Below the pieces are notes generated by a model. It searched no databases and was not told where the DNA came from. It saw nothing but the letters and a program-made list of their open reading frames with translations. Below are positions 15,383 through 24,056 of a stretch of DNA of 64,000 bases, one piece after another (position 1 is the stretch's first letter; each line of letters starts with the position of its first letter). Both the position numbers and the translations under genes were made by a program. Source of the DNA: JACDAN01 sp035535195 (GTDB lineage Bacteria > Actinomycetota > Thermoleophilia > Gaiellales > Gaiellaceae); NCBI GenBank assembly GCA_035535195.1, contig DATLQK010000040.1, forward strand, positions 1 through 64,000. The letters run 5' to 3'.

Positions 15383-18058
15383 CTACGCCTCGCGGGTCTG
15401 CGCCGTCAGCCGCTGGTAGAAGAACCCGGCCAGGAGGAGCACGGCACCCACGGCCAGGAAGGACAGCGCCCTCGTGATCGAGCTGAGGTTTGCGAGGTCG
15501 TAGAGGAAGAGCTTCGCGAGGGCAAGGCCGAAGAGGGCGAAGCCGGCGAGGCGCAGGACTCGTAGCTCCCGGGTCAGGCCGACGTAGAGCGTCGCGAGGC
15601 CGACGATCCCCCAGAACGCGCTGACCGCCGAGTGGCCGCGCTGGAAGTCGGTCTCGACGCTGGCCGTGCCGGCCCACTCGAAGAGCCCGAGGATGCTCAG
15701 CGAGATGGCGTAGATCGCGAGCACCGCGACCCCGACTCCTGCCCAAGCGCGTGCAGTCTGCCGGCGCTCGTCGAGCGCGTAGATCGCGAAGACGATGCCG
15801 GCGGCGAGCGCGAACAGCAGGCTCGGGACGCCTTCGGCGGGGTCCGCGTTCGCGGTGAAGAACTCGTCGGGCGGCGCCTTCGCGCCGAGCGCGTAGGCGA
15901 GCGCGAGGGCGAGGTAGCCCGCCGAGCCCAGCGCCAGCCGCTCCTCACGGACGTAGCGAGAGACGATCGCGAGCGCGGCGGCGGCGGCGCTCCAAGCCAG
16001 GACGAGCCAGGTGCCGTGAACGAGCTCGATCGCGGCGAAGACGCCGACGAGGAGCGCGGGAGCCCAGAGCGCGACGCTGAAGTCGCGGTCCCGTGTGAAG
16101 ACGACGGCGGCGAGCGCGAGGTAGAAGGCGGTGATCCCGAGGAGGACGGCTCCTTCGTGCCCCTCGATCGCGACGAGGAGCCCGGTGACCGTCAGCGGCA
16201 CGCTGATCACTGCGAGCACCACGGCCGGGACCGAGAGCCGGCCGACGGGGCCCGGGAACTCGTCGGCGAACGCCGTGGCCAGCGCGGTGACCGCGGCCAC
16301 GAGGAGCGCGACCCCGAGGCGATCGCCGTCGAGGACGACCAGGTCGAACGTCGATGCCTGGAGGATGCTTGCGGCTGTGAGGAGCAGGCCGCCGGTCCGG
16401 ACCTGGATCGAGCCAAGGCGGCGTCCCACCACGACGGTGGCGATTGCGACGACACCCCAGACGGCGAGAAGGAGGATCTGCCCGCGTTCGAACGCCGGCT
16501 GCACGCCGGAGTCGTCGACCCATTGCACGAGGCCGAGCGCCGCGAGCGAGGCGGCGTACACGCCGGCAATCCCCGCCAGCCAGCCTGCAGCCGAGCGCAC
16601 GAGCGCGTGCTCGGTGCGCACCCAGGCGAAGAAGGGCTCGAGGTACCCGAAGAAGCCCGTGGGCGGGTTCCGTTCGTCCCAGGCGCGTGAGTAGAAGGAG
16701 AGCACTCCGGCCGCGACCGCGACGGCGAGGGGGCCGAGTGCTCCGCCGGCCGGATCCGACGTCGCCTCCCAGAGGTTGCGCGGCGGCGCGTCGACGACCA
16801 GCCCGTGCACCGTCCCGGCGACGAGGTAGGCAACGGCGGCGACGGTGTAGCGGGGCTCGTCGATCCGCCGTGCGAGCCAGGCGAGCACGGCTGCCTCCGC
16901 CGCCCAGGCGATCGTCAGGCTCGGCCCGGTGAGCACGAACGCGAGCCCGACTGCGACGAGCGCGAGGCCGATCGCCGCGAGCAGGGCGCTCAGGTCCCGG
17001 TCGGCCGCGTGGCGGTAGAGGAGCACGCCGAGCGCGACGAACGGCGCCGCGGCCGCCAGCGTGACCCAGCCGCGGTCGTCCCCGGCGAAGAGCCCGGCTG
17101 CGGTCCCGCCGGCGACGACACCGCCGACGATCGCCATCGTCGCGGCCAGCGGGGGCAGGCCGCCCTCCTCCCGCACCCAGTGGAACCCGATCGCCGCCGA
17201 GAGGTAGAGCGCGGCGAAGAGCATCCCGAGAAAGACGCGGTCCCAGTCGGTTGCCGCCCCCTGCGCGACGAGGATCGCAATCTGCGGCAGGGTCGCGAGG
17301 AAGCCCGCCGCGAGCAGCCGCTCCCAGTTCCGGCGGAGCGCCACAGCGGCCGTGGCCGCGAAGACGATTCCGGCGAACGCGGTCCCGAGCGGCGTCAGGT
17401 CCTCCTCGAAGAGGACGATCAGCGGCATCAGCGTGGCGCCGATCAGCCCGATGCCGGCGATGAGCTCCGAGCCCCAGACGAGCGCCGTGGCGAGCCCGAT
17501 GCCGGCAATCCCGGCCGCGATCGCAAGCGCCGCTTCGTCGGGGACCAGCTCGTAGAGGGCGGCGGCCGCAACGAGCGTGGCGTAGCCGCCGGCGATCCCG
17601 GCGCCGACGGCACCGTAGGCGGAGTAGGTAGGCCCGAAGCGGCGATGGAGCCAGAGGCCGCCTCCGAAGACGAGCAGCGACGCGAGCGCACCGAGCCCCA
17701 CGCGCTCCTCCGGCCCGATCCATCCGCGGTTGACGGCGAGCACGAAGAAGAACACGACGCCGAGGAGGGTCACGATTCCGCCGGCCCAGGCGAGGCCCTT
17801 GGCGCCGAGGAGCTCGCCGAAGTCGAGGTCGCGCTCCCAGAACCTCGGCTCGCGCGGCGGCTCGGGCGGTCGTGTGGCCGGCGCCGAGAAGGTGGGGAGG
17901 GGCGGCGTTACCGGCTCGACAGGGGCAGGCTCGGGCGCCGGCGGCTGCGCCTCGACGGGCGCGCCTCCCGCAAGCCTCCTGATCTCGATCAGCTCTTGCA
18001 TCAGCCGCTTGAGCTCTCGCTCGGCCGAGTCGAGTCGCTGTTCGAACTCGCTGCTCAT
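15383..18058 (-). CDS. DUF2339 family polytopic membrane protein
   Basis: An 891-residue protein. The N-terminus is a short coiled coil (residues 1-30, heptad pattern E-F-E-Q-R-L-D-S-A-E-R-E-L) followed by a proline-rich linker. W-E-R-D-L-D-F-G-E-L-L-G-A-K leads into well over 20 hydrophobic helices running to the C-terminus. This is the layout of DUF2339 proteins; the function is unknown. The open frame extends upstream to 18148, but ATG 18058 starts the coiled coil and is preceded by a near-consensus promoter. The gene sits against the flow between DUF1385 and prfA. Confidence 0.88.
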   Translation of the reverse strand: MSSEFEQRLDSAERELKRLMQELIEIRRLAGGAPVEAQPPAPEPAPVEPVTPPLPTFSAPATRPPEPPREPRFWERDLDFGELLGAKGLAWAGGIVTLLGVVFFFVLAVNRGWIGPEERVGLGALASLLVFGGGLWLHRRFGPTYSAYGAVGAGIAGGYATLVAAAALYELVPDEAALAIAAGIAGIGLATALVWGSELIAGIGLIGATLMPLIVLFEEDLTPLGTAFAGIVFAATAAVALRRNWERLLAAGFLATLPQIAILVAQGAATDWDRVFLGMLFAALYLSAAIGFHWVREEGGLPPLAATMAIVGGVVAGGTAAGLFAGDDRGWVTLAAAAPFVALGVLLYRHAADRDLSALLAAIGLALVAVGLAFVLTGPSLTIAWAAEAAVLAWLARRIDEPRYTVAAVAYLVAGTVHGLVVDAPPRNLWEATSDPAGGALGPLAVAVAAGVLSFYSRAWDERNPPTGFFGYLEPFFAWVRTEHALVRSAAGWLAGIAGVYAASLAALGLVQWVDDSGVQPAFERGQILLLAVWGVVAIATVVVGRRLGSIQVRTGGLLLTAASILQASTFDLVVLDGDRLGVALLVAAVTALATAFADEFPGPVGRLSVPAVVLAVISVPLTVTGLLVAIEGHEGAVLLGITAFYLALAAVVFTRDRDFSVALWAPALLVGVFAAIELVHGTWLVLAWSAAAAALAIVSRYVREERLALGSAGYLALALAYALGAKAPPDEFFTANADPAEGVPSLLFALAAGIVFAIYALDERRQTARAWAGVGVAVLAIYAISLSILGLFEWAGTASVETDFQRGHSAVSAFWGIVGLATLYVGLTRELRVLRLAGFALFGLALAKLFLYDLANLSSITRALSFLAVGAVLLLAGFFYQRLTAQTREA

Positions 18059-18070
18059 AGCAACAATGCT

Positions 18071-18099
18071 ATTATAGCAAACATGAGATATCGCGGCAA
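18071..18099 (-). promoter_or_regulatory. near-consensus promoter for DUF2339 gene
   Basis: Minus-strand TTGCCG (18099-18094), a 17-nt spacer, then a perfect TATAAT (18076-18071). The predicted transcription start is about 6 nt before ATG 18058. The TATAAT lies in a small palindrome, GCTAT-T-ATAGC (18068-18078). Confidence 0.75.
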
Positions 18100-18156
18100 C
18101 TCCAGCGCGCCTCCGCCCAGACTCGTGACGCTTCCGGCAGTTGCCCAAGCGGTGGT

Positions 18157-18162
18157 TACGCT
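18157..18162 (+). promoter_or_regulatory. -10 box for prfA operon
   Basis: TACGCT ends 6 nt before ATG 18169, placing the predicted transcription start on the A of the ATG. No Shine-Dalgarno sequence is present. Confidence 0.5.
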
Positions 18163-18168
18163 TGCTCC

Positions 18169-19218
18169 ATGCCAGGCGGAATCGAGCAGTGGGTCGACGA
18201 GCTCGAGCGCTCCTATGCCGAGACCCAGGAGCGCATGTCCGACCCTGCCGTCTACAACGACCACAGGCAGGCCGCGGACGTCGGCCGGCGCCTCAAGGAG
18301 CTCGAAGGCCCCTACAAGCTGGCGCAGGAGTGGCGGCGCGCCCAGGAGGATCTCGAGGCCGCCCGGGAGGACCCCGAGCTGGCCGACCTCGCCCCCGATC
18401 CCGCGGAGGTCGCGCGGCTCGAGGAGGAGCTGAAGCTGGCACTCGTCGAGGCGGACCCGGCCGACCACAAGGACGTCCTCGTCGAGATCCGTCAGGGAGT
18501 CGGCGGCCACGAGGCGGCGCTCTGGGCCGGGGACCTGTACCGGATGCTGACACGGTACGCCGAGCGCCGCGGCTTCACCACGGAGCGGCTCTCGGCCAGC
18601 CCGAGCGAGGGCGGCGGCTACAAGGAGGCCGTGTTCGCGGTCAAGGGAGACGGCGCGTACTCGGTCTTCAAGTGGGAGGGCGGGACGCATCGCGTCCAGC
18701 GCGTGCCGGCGACGGAGTCCCAGGGCCGGATCCACACCTCCACGGCGACCGTCGCCGTCATGCCCGAGGCGGAGGAGGTCGAGGTCGAGATCGATCCGAA
18801 CGAGCTCAAGATCGACGTCTACCGCTCGACGGGCCCGGGCGGCCAGAGCGTGAACACGACCGACTCGGCCGTTCGGATCACGCACCTTCCGACCGGTCTC
18901 GTCGTCTCAATGCAGGACGAGAAGTCGCAGCTCCAGAACCGCGCCAAGGCCCTGCGCGTCCTGCGGGCCCGGCTCTTCGAGCTCGAGCGGGCCAGGCAGC
19001 AGGCCGAGCTGGAGAGCGCCCGCCGGTCCCAGATCGGCTCCGGCGAGCGCGCGGAGAAGATCCGCACCTACAACTACCCGGAGAACCGCGTCACCGACCA
19101 CCGCGTGAAGGTGACGGCGCACCGGCTCGATGCCGTGCTCAACGGGGAGCTCGACGAGTTCACCGAGGCGCTCACCGCCGAGGATCGGCGGCGGGCGCTC
19201 GAAGCCGCCGCGGTGTGA
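18169..19218 (+). CDS. prfA: peptide chain release factor 1
   Basis: A 349-residue class I release factor. The stop-codon reading tripeptide P-A-T occurs in R-V-P-A-T-E-S-Q-G-R (near residue 182), as expected for RF1, which reads UAA/UAG. The peptidyl-transferase motif G-G-Q is in G-P-G-G-Q-S-V-N (near residue 225). The H-E-A-A-L-W-A-G-D-L segment is also typical. prmC, which methylates the G-G-Q glutamine, follows immediately with a GTG start overlapping the stop codon. Confidence 0.97.
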   Translation: MPGGIEQWVDELERSYAETQERMSDPAVYNDHRQAADVGRRLKELEGPYKLAQEWRRAQEDLEAAREDPELADLAPDPAEVARLEEELKLALVEADPADHKDVLVEIRQGVGGHEAALWAGDLYRMLTRYAERRGFTTERLSASPSEGGGYKEAVFAVKGDGAYSVFKWEGGTHRVQRVPATESQGRIHTSTATVAVMPEAEEVEVEIDPNELKIDVYRSTGPGGQSVNTTDSAVRITHLPTGLVVSMQDEKSQLQNRAKALRVLRARLFELERARQQAELESARRSQIGSGERAEKIRTYNYPENRVTDHRVKVTAHRLDAVLNGELDEFTEALTAEDRRRALEAAAV

Positions 19219-20030
19219 CGGCCCGCGAGGCGCTCCGCGAAGCGATCGCGACCCTGGAGCGCGCGGGCGTCCCCTCGCCGGAGGTCGACGCCGAATGGCT
19301 TCTCGCCCACGTGCTCGGCGTCCGGCGCTCGGAGCTCTACGCGGCGAGCCTCGACGGCGAGCTCGACGAGTTCCGCCGACTGGTCGACCGCCGCGTGCAG
19401 CGGGAGCCGCTGGCCTACATCCTCGGCGAGTGGGGCTTCCGCGGCCTGACCCTGGCGGTCGATCCGCGCGTGCTGATCCCGCGACCGGAGACCGAGGTGG
19501 TCGTCGAGCGCGCTCTCGCACTGCTCGACGGGGTGGCGGCGCCGCAGGTCCTGGACGTCGGCGTCGGGTCCGGCGCGATCGCGCTGGCGATCGCGGACGA
19601 GCGACCGGATGCCCGCGTCGTCGGCACCGACACCTCCGCCGACGCGCTCGAGGTCGCCGAGGCGAACCGTGGGCGGGCCGGCGTCGGAGAGCGCGTCCGA
19701 TTCGTGCACGGTGACCTGCTGGCGGGGGAGGCGGGGCCGTTCGACCTCGTCGTCTCGAATCCGCCGTACGTCTCGCCAGAGGACATGCCGGGCCTCGAGC
19801 CGGAGCTACGGCACGAGCCGGTGGAGGCGCTCGTCGGCATCGGCCGCCACCGCGAGGTCGCGCACGCAGCGCTCGACGTGCTTGGGCCGGGTGGAGCGCT
19901 CGTGCTCGAACTAGGCGACGGCCAGGCGTGCAACGTCTCGCCGCTGATCGTTGCTCTCGGCTACCGGGAGGTGCGAGTCTCGAACGACCTCGCCGGACGC
20001 GAGCGCATCGTCGAGGCTCGCCTCCGGTGA
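19215..20030 (+). CDS. prmC: release factor glutamine N5-methyltransferase
   Basis: A 271-residue protein that methylates the G-G-Q glutamine of RF1 and RF2 using SAM. The SAM-binding glycine motif D-V-G-V-G-S-G-A-I-A is near residue 114, and the amide-methyltransferase motif S-N-P-P-Y-V is near residue 180. The P-R-P-E-T-E segment lies before the SAM site. The start is GTG 19215, overlapping the prfA stop, and the end overlaps the tsaC start, so prfA-prmC-tsaC form one coupled operon. Confidence 0.95.
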   Translation: MTAREALREAIATLERAGVPSPEVDAEWLLAHVLGVRRSELYAASLDGELDEFRRLVDRRVQREPLAYILGEWGFRGLTLAVDPRVLIPRPETEVVVERALALLDGVAAPQVLDVGVGSGAIALAIADERPDARVVGTDTSADALEVAEANRGRAGVGERVRFVHGDLLAGEAGPFDLVVSNPPYVSPEDMPGLEPELRHEPVEALVGIGRHREVAHAALDVLGPGGALVLELGDGQACNVSPLIVALGYREVRVSNDLAGRERIVEARLR

Positions 20031-20596
20031 TCGAGCAGGCGGTCGCCGCGCTCCGCGCCGGCGAGCCCGTGGTGCTTCCGACCGACACCGTCTACGGTCT
20101 GGCGGCGGAGGCGCGAAACGAGGCGGCTGTTCGCGGGCTCTACCGCCTGAAGGGGCGCGCCCAGCCTCAGCCGACGGCGATCGTCGCCGCGGAGGTCGAG
20201 GCGCTCGTCGAGGCGGTGCCGGAGCTGCACGGCCAAGCGGTGGTGACCGGGCCGTACACGCTGATCCTCCCGAACCCCCGGCGGCGCTTCCCGTGGCTGA
20301 CCGGGGAACGGCCGGAGACGATCGGCGTCCGGGTACCCAACCTGCCGCCCGACGCGCGCGAGGTCGTGCGCCGGGTCGGGGTCGTTGCGGCGACGAGCGC
20401 GAACCTCCCGGGGGGACCCGATCCGAGGACGGTCGATGAGATCCCCGAGGAGCTGCGCGTCGGCGCCGGGGCCGTGCTCGACGCGGGCGAGCTCCACGGC
20501 ACGCCGTCGACGGTGATCGACCTGACCGGGCCGGAGCCGGTGGTCGTGCGCGAGGGCGCCGTGCCCGCGGCAGAAGCGCTCGCGCGTCTCGTCTAG
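20027..20596 (+). CDS. tsaC: L-threonylcarbamoyladenylate synthase (Sua5/YciO/YrdC family)
   Basis: A 189-residue protein that makes threonylcarbamoyl-AMP for t6A37 tRNA modification. The YrdC-fold signature is P-T-D-T-V-Y-G-L-A near residue 19, followed by K-G-R (near residue 44) and A-A-T-S-A-N-L-P-G-G near residue 122. No C-terminal Sua5 domain is present, so this is the short form. GTG 20027 overlaps the prmC stop. Its stop codon overlaps, on the other strand, the stop of the surface-protein remnant. Confidence 0.92.
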   Translation: MIEQAVAALRAGEPVVLPTDTVYGLAAEARNEAAVRGLYRLKGRAQPQPTAIVAAEVEALVEAVPELHGQAVVTGPYTLILPNPRRRFPWLTGERPETIGVRVPNLPPDAREVVRRVGVVAATSANLPGGPDPRTVDEIPEELRVGAGAVLDAGELHGTPSTVIDLTGPEPVVVREGAVPAAEALARLV

Positions 20597-20960
20597 CGTC
20601 GCCGGACGCGCCGGCAGTGGCCGAGCTTGTCGCCGTGGCGGCGGTGCTTGCGCACCTGTGACTTCCGCACCTTGATCGTCCGGCCGCGGTGGCACATCGT
20701 CACCTTCTTCGGTGCCGCCTTCGGGCGCGGCTTGGGGTGCGCCGCTGGCGGCGGCGGAGCCGGCGGCGCCGGCGGCGCGGGCGGTGGCGGCGACGGGGGT
20801 GGCGGCGGTGGTGGAGCTGGCGGCGGCGGTGGTTGGGGCGGCGGAGGGGTGCGGCGGCGCAGCGTCCGAGATCGTCCAGCGGTGCGCCGCGGGGGTTGCG
20901 TCGACGTTCCCGGCCCGGTCGCGTGCGGCGACGTGGAAGGTGTTACGGGCCGAGGTGGAA
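20593..20960 (-). pseudogene. 3' remnant of a surface protein gene (Ig-like end, proline linker, cysteine/histidine tail)
   Basis: Two minus-strand frames together spell the end of a secreted protein. One frame (about 20960-20855) encodes T-F-H-V-A-A-R-D-R-A-G-N-V-D and R-W-T-I, the last strands of an Ig-like repeat common in actinobacterial surface proteins. A different frame encodes a proline-rich linker and then V-T-M-C-H-R-G-R-T-I-K-V and H-G-D-K-L-G-H-C, a small C-terminal tail domain, ending at TAG 20595-20593. No single frame joins them, and everything upstream is missing where glyA begins. I read it as a truncated, frameshifted gene. Proteins starting in frame on the plus strand here are glycine-rich shadows. 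Confidence 0.6.
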
Positions 20961-20962
20961 GT

Positions 20963-20968
20963 TACGAT
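20963..20968 (+). promoter_or_regulatory. -10 box for glyA
   Basis: TACGAT ends 6 nt before ATG 20975; the predicted mRNA starts at the ATG. It lies at the broken edge of the surface-protein remnant. Confidence 0.5.
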
Positions 20969-20974
20969 GGGCCG

Positions 20975-22267
20975 ATGGCCGTCGCCCAGGAAACCCTCCA
21001 ACACCTCCGCACCGCAGGCCTCGCCGAGATCGATCCGGAGATCGCCGAGCTGCTCGGCGCGGAGCTCGAGCGGCAGCGCGGGCAGATCGAACTGATCGCC
21101 TCCGAGAACTTCACCTGGCCGAGCGTGTTCGAGGCCGTCGGCTCGACGCCGACGAACAAGTACGCCGAGGGCTACCCGGGCAGGCGCTACTACGGCGGCT
21201 GTCACGTCGTGGACGAGATCGAGCAGACCGCGATCGACCGCGCGAAGGAGCTCTTCGGCGCCGACCATGCCAACGTCCAGCCGCACGCGGGCGCGCAGAC
21301 GAACATGGCGGTCTACATGGCGGCGCTCCAGCCGGGCGACACGATCCTGTCGCTCGAGCTCTCGCACGGCGGCCACCTCACGCACGGGCTCAAGGTCAAC
21401 TTCTCCGGCCGCCTCTACACGATCGTCCACTACGGCGTCTCGCGCGAAACGAACAGAGTCGACTACGACGAGGTGCTCGACCTCGCGAGGAAGCACCGCC
21501 CGAAGCTGATCGTCTGCGGCGGCTCGGCCTACCCGCGGACCGTGGAGGCAGACCGATTCCGGGCGATCGCCGACGAGGTCGACGCCCTGCTCCTCTGCGA
21601 CATGGCGCACTTCGCCGGCCTCGTCGCCGCCGGCCTCCATCCGAACCCGGTGCCGCACTGCGACTTCGTCACGTCGACGACGCACAAGACCCTCGCCGGG
21701 CCTCGTGCCGGCTTCATCCTCTGCCGCGAGGAGCACGCGCAGGCCGTCGACCGCGCGGTGTTCCCCGGCATGCAGGGCGGGCCGCTCGAGCACACGATCG
21801 CCGCCAAGGCGACGTGCTTCAAGATCGCCGGGACCGAGGCGTTCCGGGAGTACCAGCAGCAGATCCGCGCGAACGCGGACGCGCTGTCGGAGGCGCTGAT
21901 CGAGGGCGGGCTCGACGTGCTCACCGGCGGCACCGACACGCACCTGCTCCAGCTCGATCTCCGCTCGACGGACTGGACCGGTAAGGACGCGGAGGAGCGG
22001 TTGGACGAGGTCCGCCTGACCGTGAACCGCAACACGGTGCCGTTCGACGAGCGGCCGCCGACCGTGGCCTCCGGCGTCCGCATCGGCACGCCGGCCGCGA
22101 CGATGCGCGGCTTCGACGCGGACGACTTCCGCGAGGTCGGGCAGATCATCGTCGAGGCGCTCGGCGCCGACGCCGACATCCCCGCGCTCGCGTCCCGGTC
22201 CGAGGCGCTCTGCGAGCGGCGCCCGCTCTACCCTGGCTTCCGCGGCTTCACGACCTACGTGACATGA
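20975..22267 (+). CDS. glyA: serine hydroxymethyltransferase
   Basis: A 430-residue PLP enzyme interconverting serine and glycine with tetrahydrofolate one-carbon transfer. Landmarks: E-L-I-A-S-E-N-F near residue 40, Y-A-E-G-Y-P-G-R-R-Y-Y-G-G, H-G-G-H-L-T-H-G, and the PLP lysine (residue 238) in T-S-T-T-H-K-T-L-A-G-P-R-A-G; most members have R-G-P-R-G there. ATG 20975 is the right start; the frame is open far upstream, but that part is glycine-rich noise over the remnant. It feeds methylene-tetrahydrofolate to the methyl cycle (metH, ahcY). Confidence 0.96.
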   Translation: MAVAQETLQHLRTAGLAEIDPEIAELLGAELERQRGQIELIASENFTWPSVFEAVGSTPTNKYAEGYPGRRYYGGCHVVDEIEQTAIDRAKELFGADHANVQPHAGAQTNMAVYMAALQPGDTILSLELSHGGHLTHGLKVNFSGRLYTIVHYGVSRETNRVDYDEVLDLARKHRPKLIVCGGSAYPRTVEADRFRAIADEVDALLLCDMAHFAGLVAAGLHPNPVPHCDFVTSTTHKTLAGPRAGFILCREEHAQAVDRAVFPGMQGGPLEHTIAAKATCFKIAGTEAFREYQQQIRANADALSEALIEGGLDVLTGGTDTHLLQLDLRSTDWTGKDAEERLDEVRLTVNRNTVPFDERPPTVASGVRIGTPAATMRGFDADDFREVGQIIVEALGADADIPALASRSEALCERRPLYPGFRGFTTYVT

Positions 22268-22911
22268 GCTCGGCAGTGGCGACCGAGCGCGTGATCGAGG
22301 TCGCGCACCCGCTGGTGCAGCACAAGCTCTCCTACCTGCGCGAGAAGGACACGCCGACCGTCCACTTCCGCAAGATCGCGAACGAGGTCACGCTGCTCCT
22401 CACCTACGAGGCGACGAAAGACTTCCCGACCGAGAACGTCGAGATCGAGACGCCGCTCGAGCAGACGACGGTGCAGCGGATTTCAGGGAAGAAGGTCGTC
22501 GTGTGCCCGGTGCTTCGCGCCGGGATGGGGATGCTCGACGGCGTGCTGTCGCTCGTCTCCGGCGCGCGCGTCGGGTTCATCGGCCTCTACCGCGACGAGG
22601 AAACGCTCGAGCCGGTCGAGTACTACGTGAAGCTCCCGACCGACCTCGGCGACCGTGACGCGATCGTGCTCGACCCGATGCTGGCAACGGGCAACTCGAG
22701 TGTGGCGGCGATCTCCAAGGTCAAGGAGGCGGGGGCGAAGTCCGTGACGCTCGTCTGTCTCGTCTCGGCCCCCGAGGGCATCGAGCGAGTCCACTCGGAG
22801 CACCCCGACGTCAGGATCGTCACGGCCTCGATCGACCGGGGCCTGAACGAGAAGGGCTACATCGTGCCTGGCCTCGGCGACGCAGGCGACAGGCTGTACG
22901 GCACGAAGTAG
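22264..22911 (+). CDS. upp: uracil phosphoribosyltransferase
   Basis: A 215-residue protein that salvages uracil to UMP with PRPP. The PRPP loop is V-L-D-P-M-L-A-T-G-N-S-S near residue 137, the family's V-L-R-A-G-M-G-M is near residue 84, and the uracil site G-Y-I-V-P-G-L-G-D-A-G-D is near the C-terminus. The ATG overlaps the glyA stop (ATGA). Linkage of glyA, upp, a WecA-type gene and the atp operon is common in Gram-positive bacteria. Confidence 0.96.
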   Translation: MSSAVATERVIEVAHPLVQHKLSYLREKDTPTVHFRKIANEVTLLLTYEATKDFPTENVEIETPLEQTTVQRISGKKVVVCPVLRAGMGMLDGVLSLVSGARVGFIGLYRDEETLEPVEYYVKLPTDLGDRDAIVLDPMLATGNSSVAAISKVKEAGAKSVTLVCLVSAPEGIERVHSEHPDVRIVTASIDRGLNEKGYIVPGLGDAGDRLYGTK

Positions 22912-22920
22912 CGTCCCGCG

Positions 22921-24054
22921 TTGATCGACACGCTGCGCCAGAACCCGGAGGTCATCTGGGGCTTCCTGCTCGCGCTCGTCGTCGTGCTCCTGCTGACGCC
23001 GGGCGTGGGGCGGTTCGCGCGCATCCTCGGCGTCGTCGACGAGCCGGGCGAGACGCGCAGGGTGCACGTGCGGCCGGTGCCGAGGCTCGGCGGCCTCGCG
23101 CTCCTGCTCGGCGTGTTCGTGCCGGCGCTCGCCTTCCTCCCGCTCGACGGCGTCTACCGCGGAATCCTGCTCGGCGCGGCCGTCGCGACAACGGTCGGCG
23201 CGATCGACGACTTCCGGGGTCTGCCGTGGTGGGCGAAGCTCAGCGGTCAGGTCGCGGCGGCAGGCGTCGCGATCGGCTTCGGCATCAACGTCGAGCGCTT
23301 CACGTTTCCCGGCCTTGGCAGCCAGGAGCTCCCCGGGTGGGCAGCCGGGCCCGCGACGCTGGTCTGGATCGTCGCGATCATGAACATGGTCAACTTCCTC
23401 GACGGAATGGACGGCCTCGCCTCCGGCGTCTGTGCGATCGCGGGGTCGACGTTCGCCGTGATCGGCCTCTCGCTCGGCGCGCCCGACGCGGCGCTGCTCT
23501 CGGCGATCGTGGCGGGCGCCTGCTTCGGCTTCCTGCACCACAACTTCTATCCGGCGCGGATCTTCATGGGGGACTCCGGTGCGCTCCTGCTCGGGTTCCT
23601 GCTTGCGACGCTCTCCGTCGAGGGGCTCGTGAAGACCGCGGCGTTGGCGACGCTCGTGCTGCCGCTCCTCGTGCTCGCGATTCCGATCATCGACACCTCG
23701 TTCGTCGTCGCGAAGCGGATGAAGTACGGCCAGCCGCTGTACGAGGCCGACCGGACCCACCTGCACCACCGCTTCATGAACATCGGCTTCTCACAGACGC
23801 GCGCGGTGGCCTACATGTACCTCTGGTGCGTGCTGCTCGCCGCCGCCGCCCTCGCGACGCGGTTCCTGCCGCCGCGCCCACACGGCGACTGGGACTTCTC
23901 GAACTCGCTCGTCGCCGGCTCGATCGCCGTCGCCGCGCTAGCGGCGTCCGTCTACATCGCCTACCTGCTCGAGATCGTCAAGCTCGCGAACCCGCGGATC
24001 CGCCGCCGGGAGGAGCAGGCGCGCCGCGAGCGCGAGGAACGCCGCACCGCCTGA
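22921..24054 (+). CDS. undecaprenyl-phosphate sugar-1-phosphate transferase (WecA/TagO/MraY family)
   Basis: A 377-residue membrane protein with about 10-11 helices that would start a cell-envelope glycan by moving GlcNAc-1-P (or similar) from UDP-sugar to undecaprenyl phosphate. Family aspartate motifs are present: I-D-D-F near residue 100, N-F-L-D-G-M-D-G-L near 158, F-M-G-D-S-G near 217, and the H-L-H-H-R loop near 280, which marks the WecA side of the family. The start is TTG 22921; no better codon fits. The C-terminal tail is highly charged (arginine/glutamate). It is 9 bp after upp. Confidence 0.92.
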   Translation: MIDTLRQNPEVIWGFLLALVVVLLLTPGVGRFARILGVVDEPGETRRVHVRPVPRLGGLALLLGVFVPALAFLPLDGVYRGILLGAAVATTVGAIDDFRGLPWWAKLSGQVAAAGVAIGFGINVERFTFPGLGSQELPGWAAGPATLVWIVAIMNMVNFLDGMDGLASGVCAIAGSTFAVIGLSLGAPDAALLSAIVAGACFGFLHHNFYPARIFMGDSGALLLGFLLATLSVEGLVKTAALATLVLPLLVLAIPIIDTSFVVAKRMKYGQPLYEADRTHLHHRFMNIGFSQTRAVAYMYLWCVLLAAAALATRFLPPRPHGDWDFSNSLVAGSIAVAALAASVYIAYLLEIVKLANPRIRRREEQARREREERRTA

Positions 24055-24056
24055 TG

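Noticed and set aside
20627..20974. Glycine-rich N-terminal extension in frame with glyA
   Set aside because: It is the complement of the proline linker of the remnant gene; serine hydroxymethyltransferase normally starts at the 20975 position.
19961..21943. 660-residue minus-strand open frame over prmC end, tsaC and glyA
   Set aside because: It is a shadow of GC-rich coding sequence on the other strand; only the 20593-20960 part shows real protein similarity and is reported as a remnant.
22909..22914. TAGCGT before TTG 22921 as a leaderless promoter for the WecA-like gene
   Set aside because: It is the upp stop codon, the gene is 9 bp downstream in an operon, and leaderless TTG starts are rare; likely chance.
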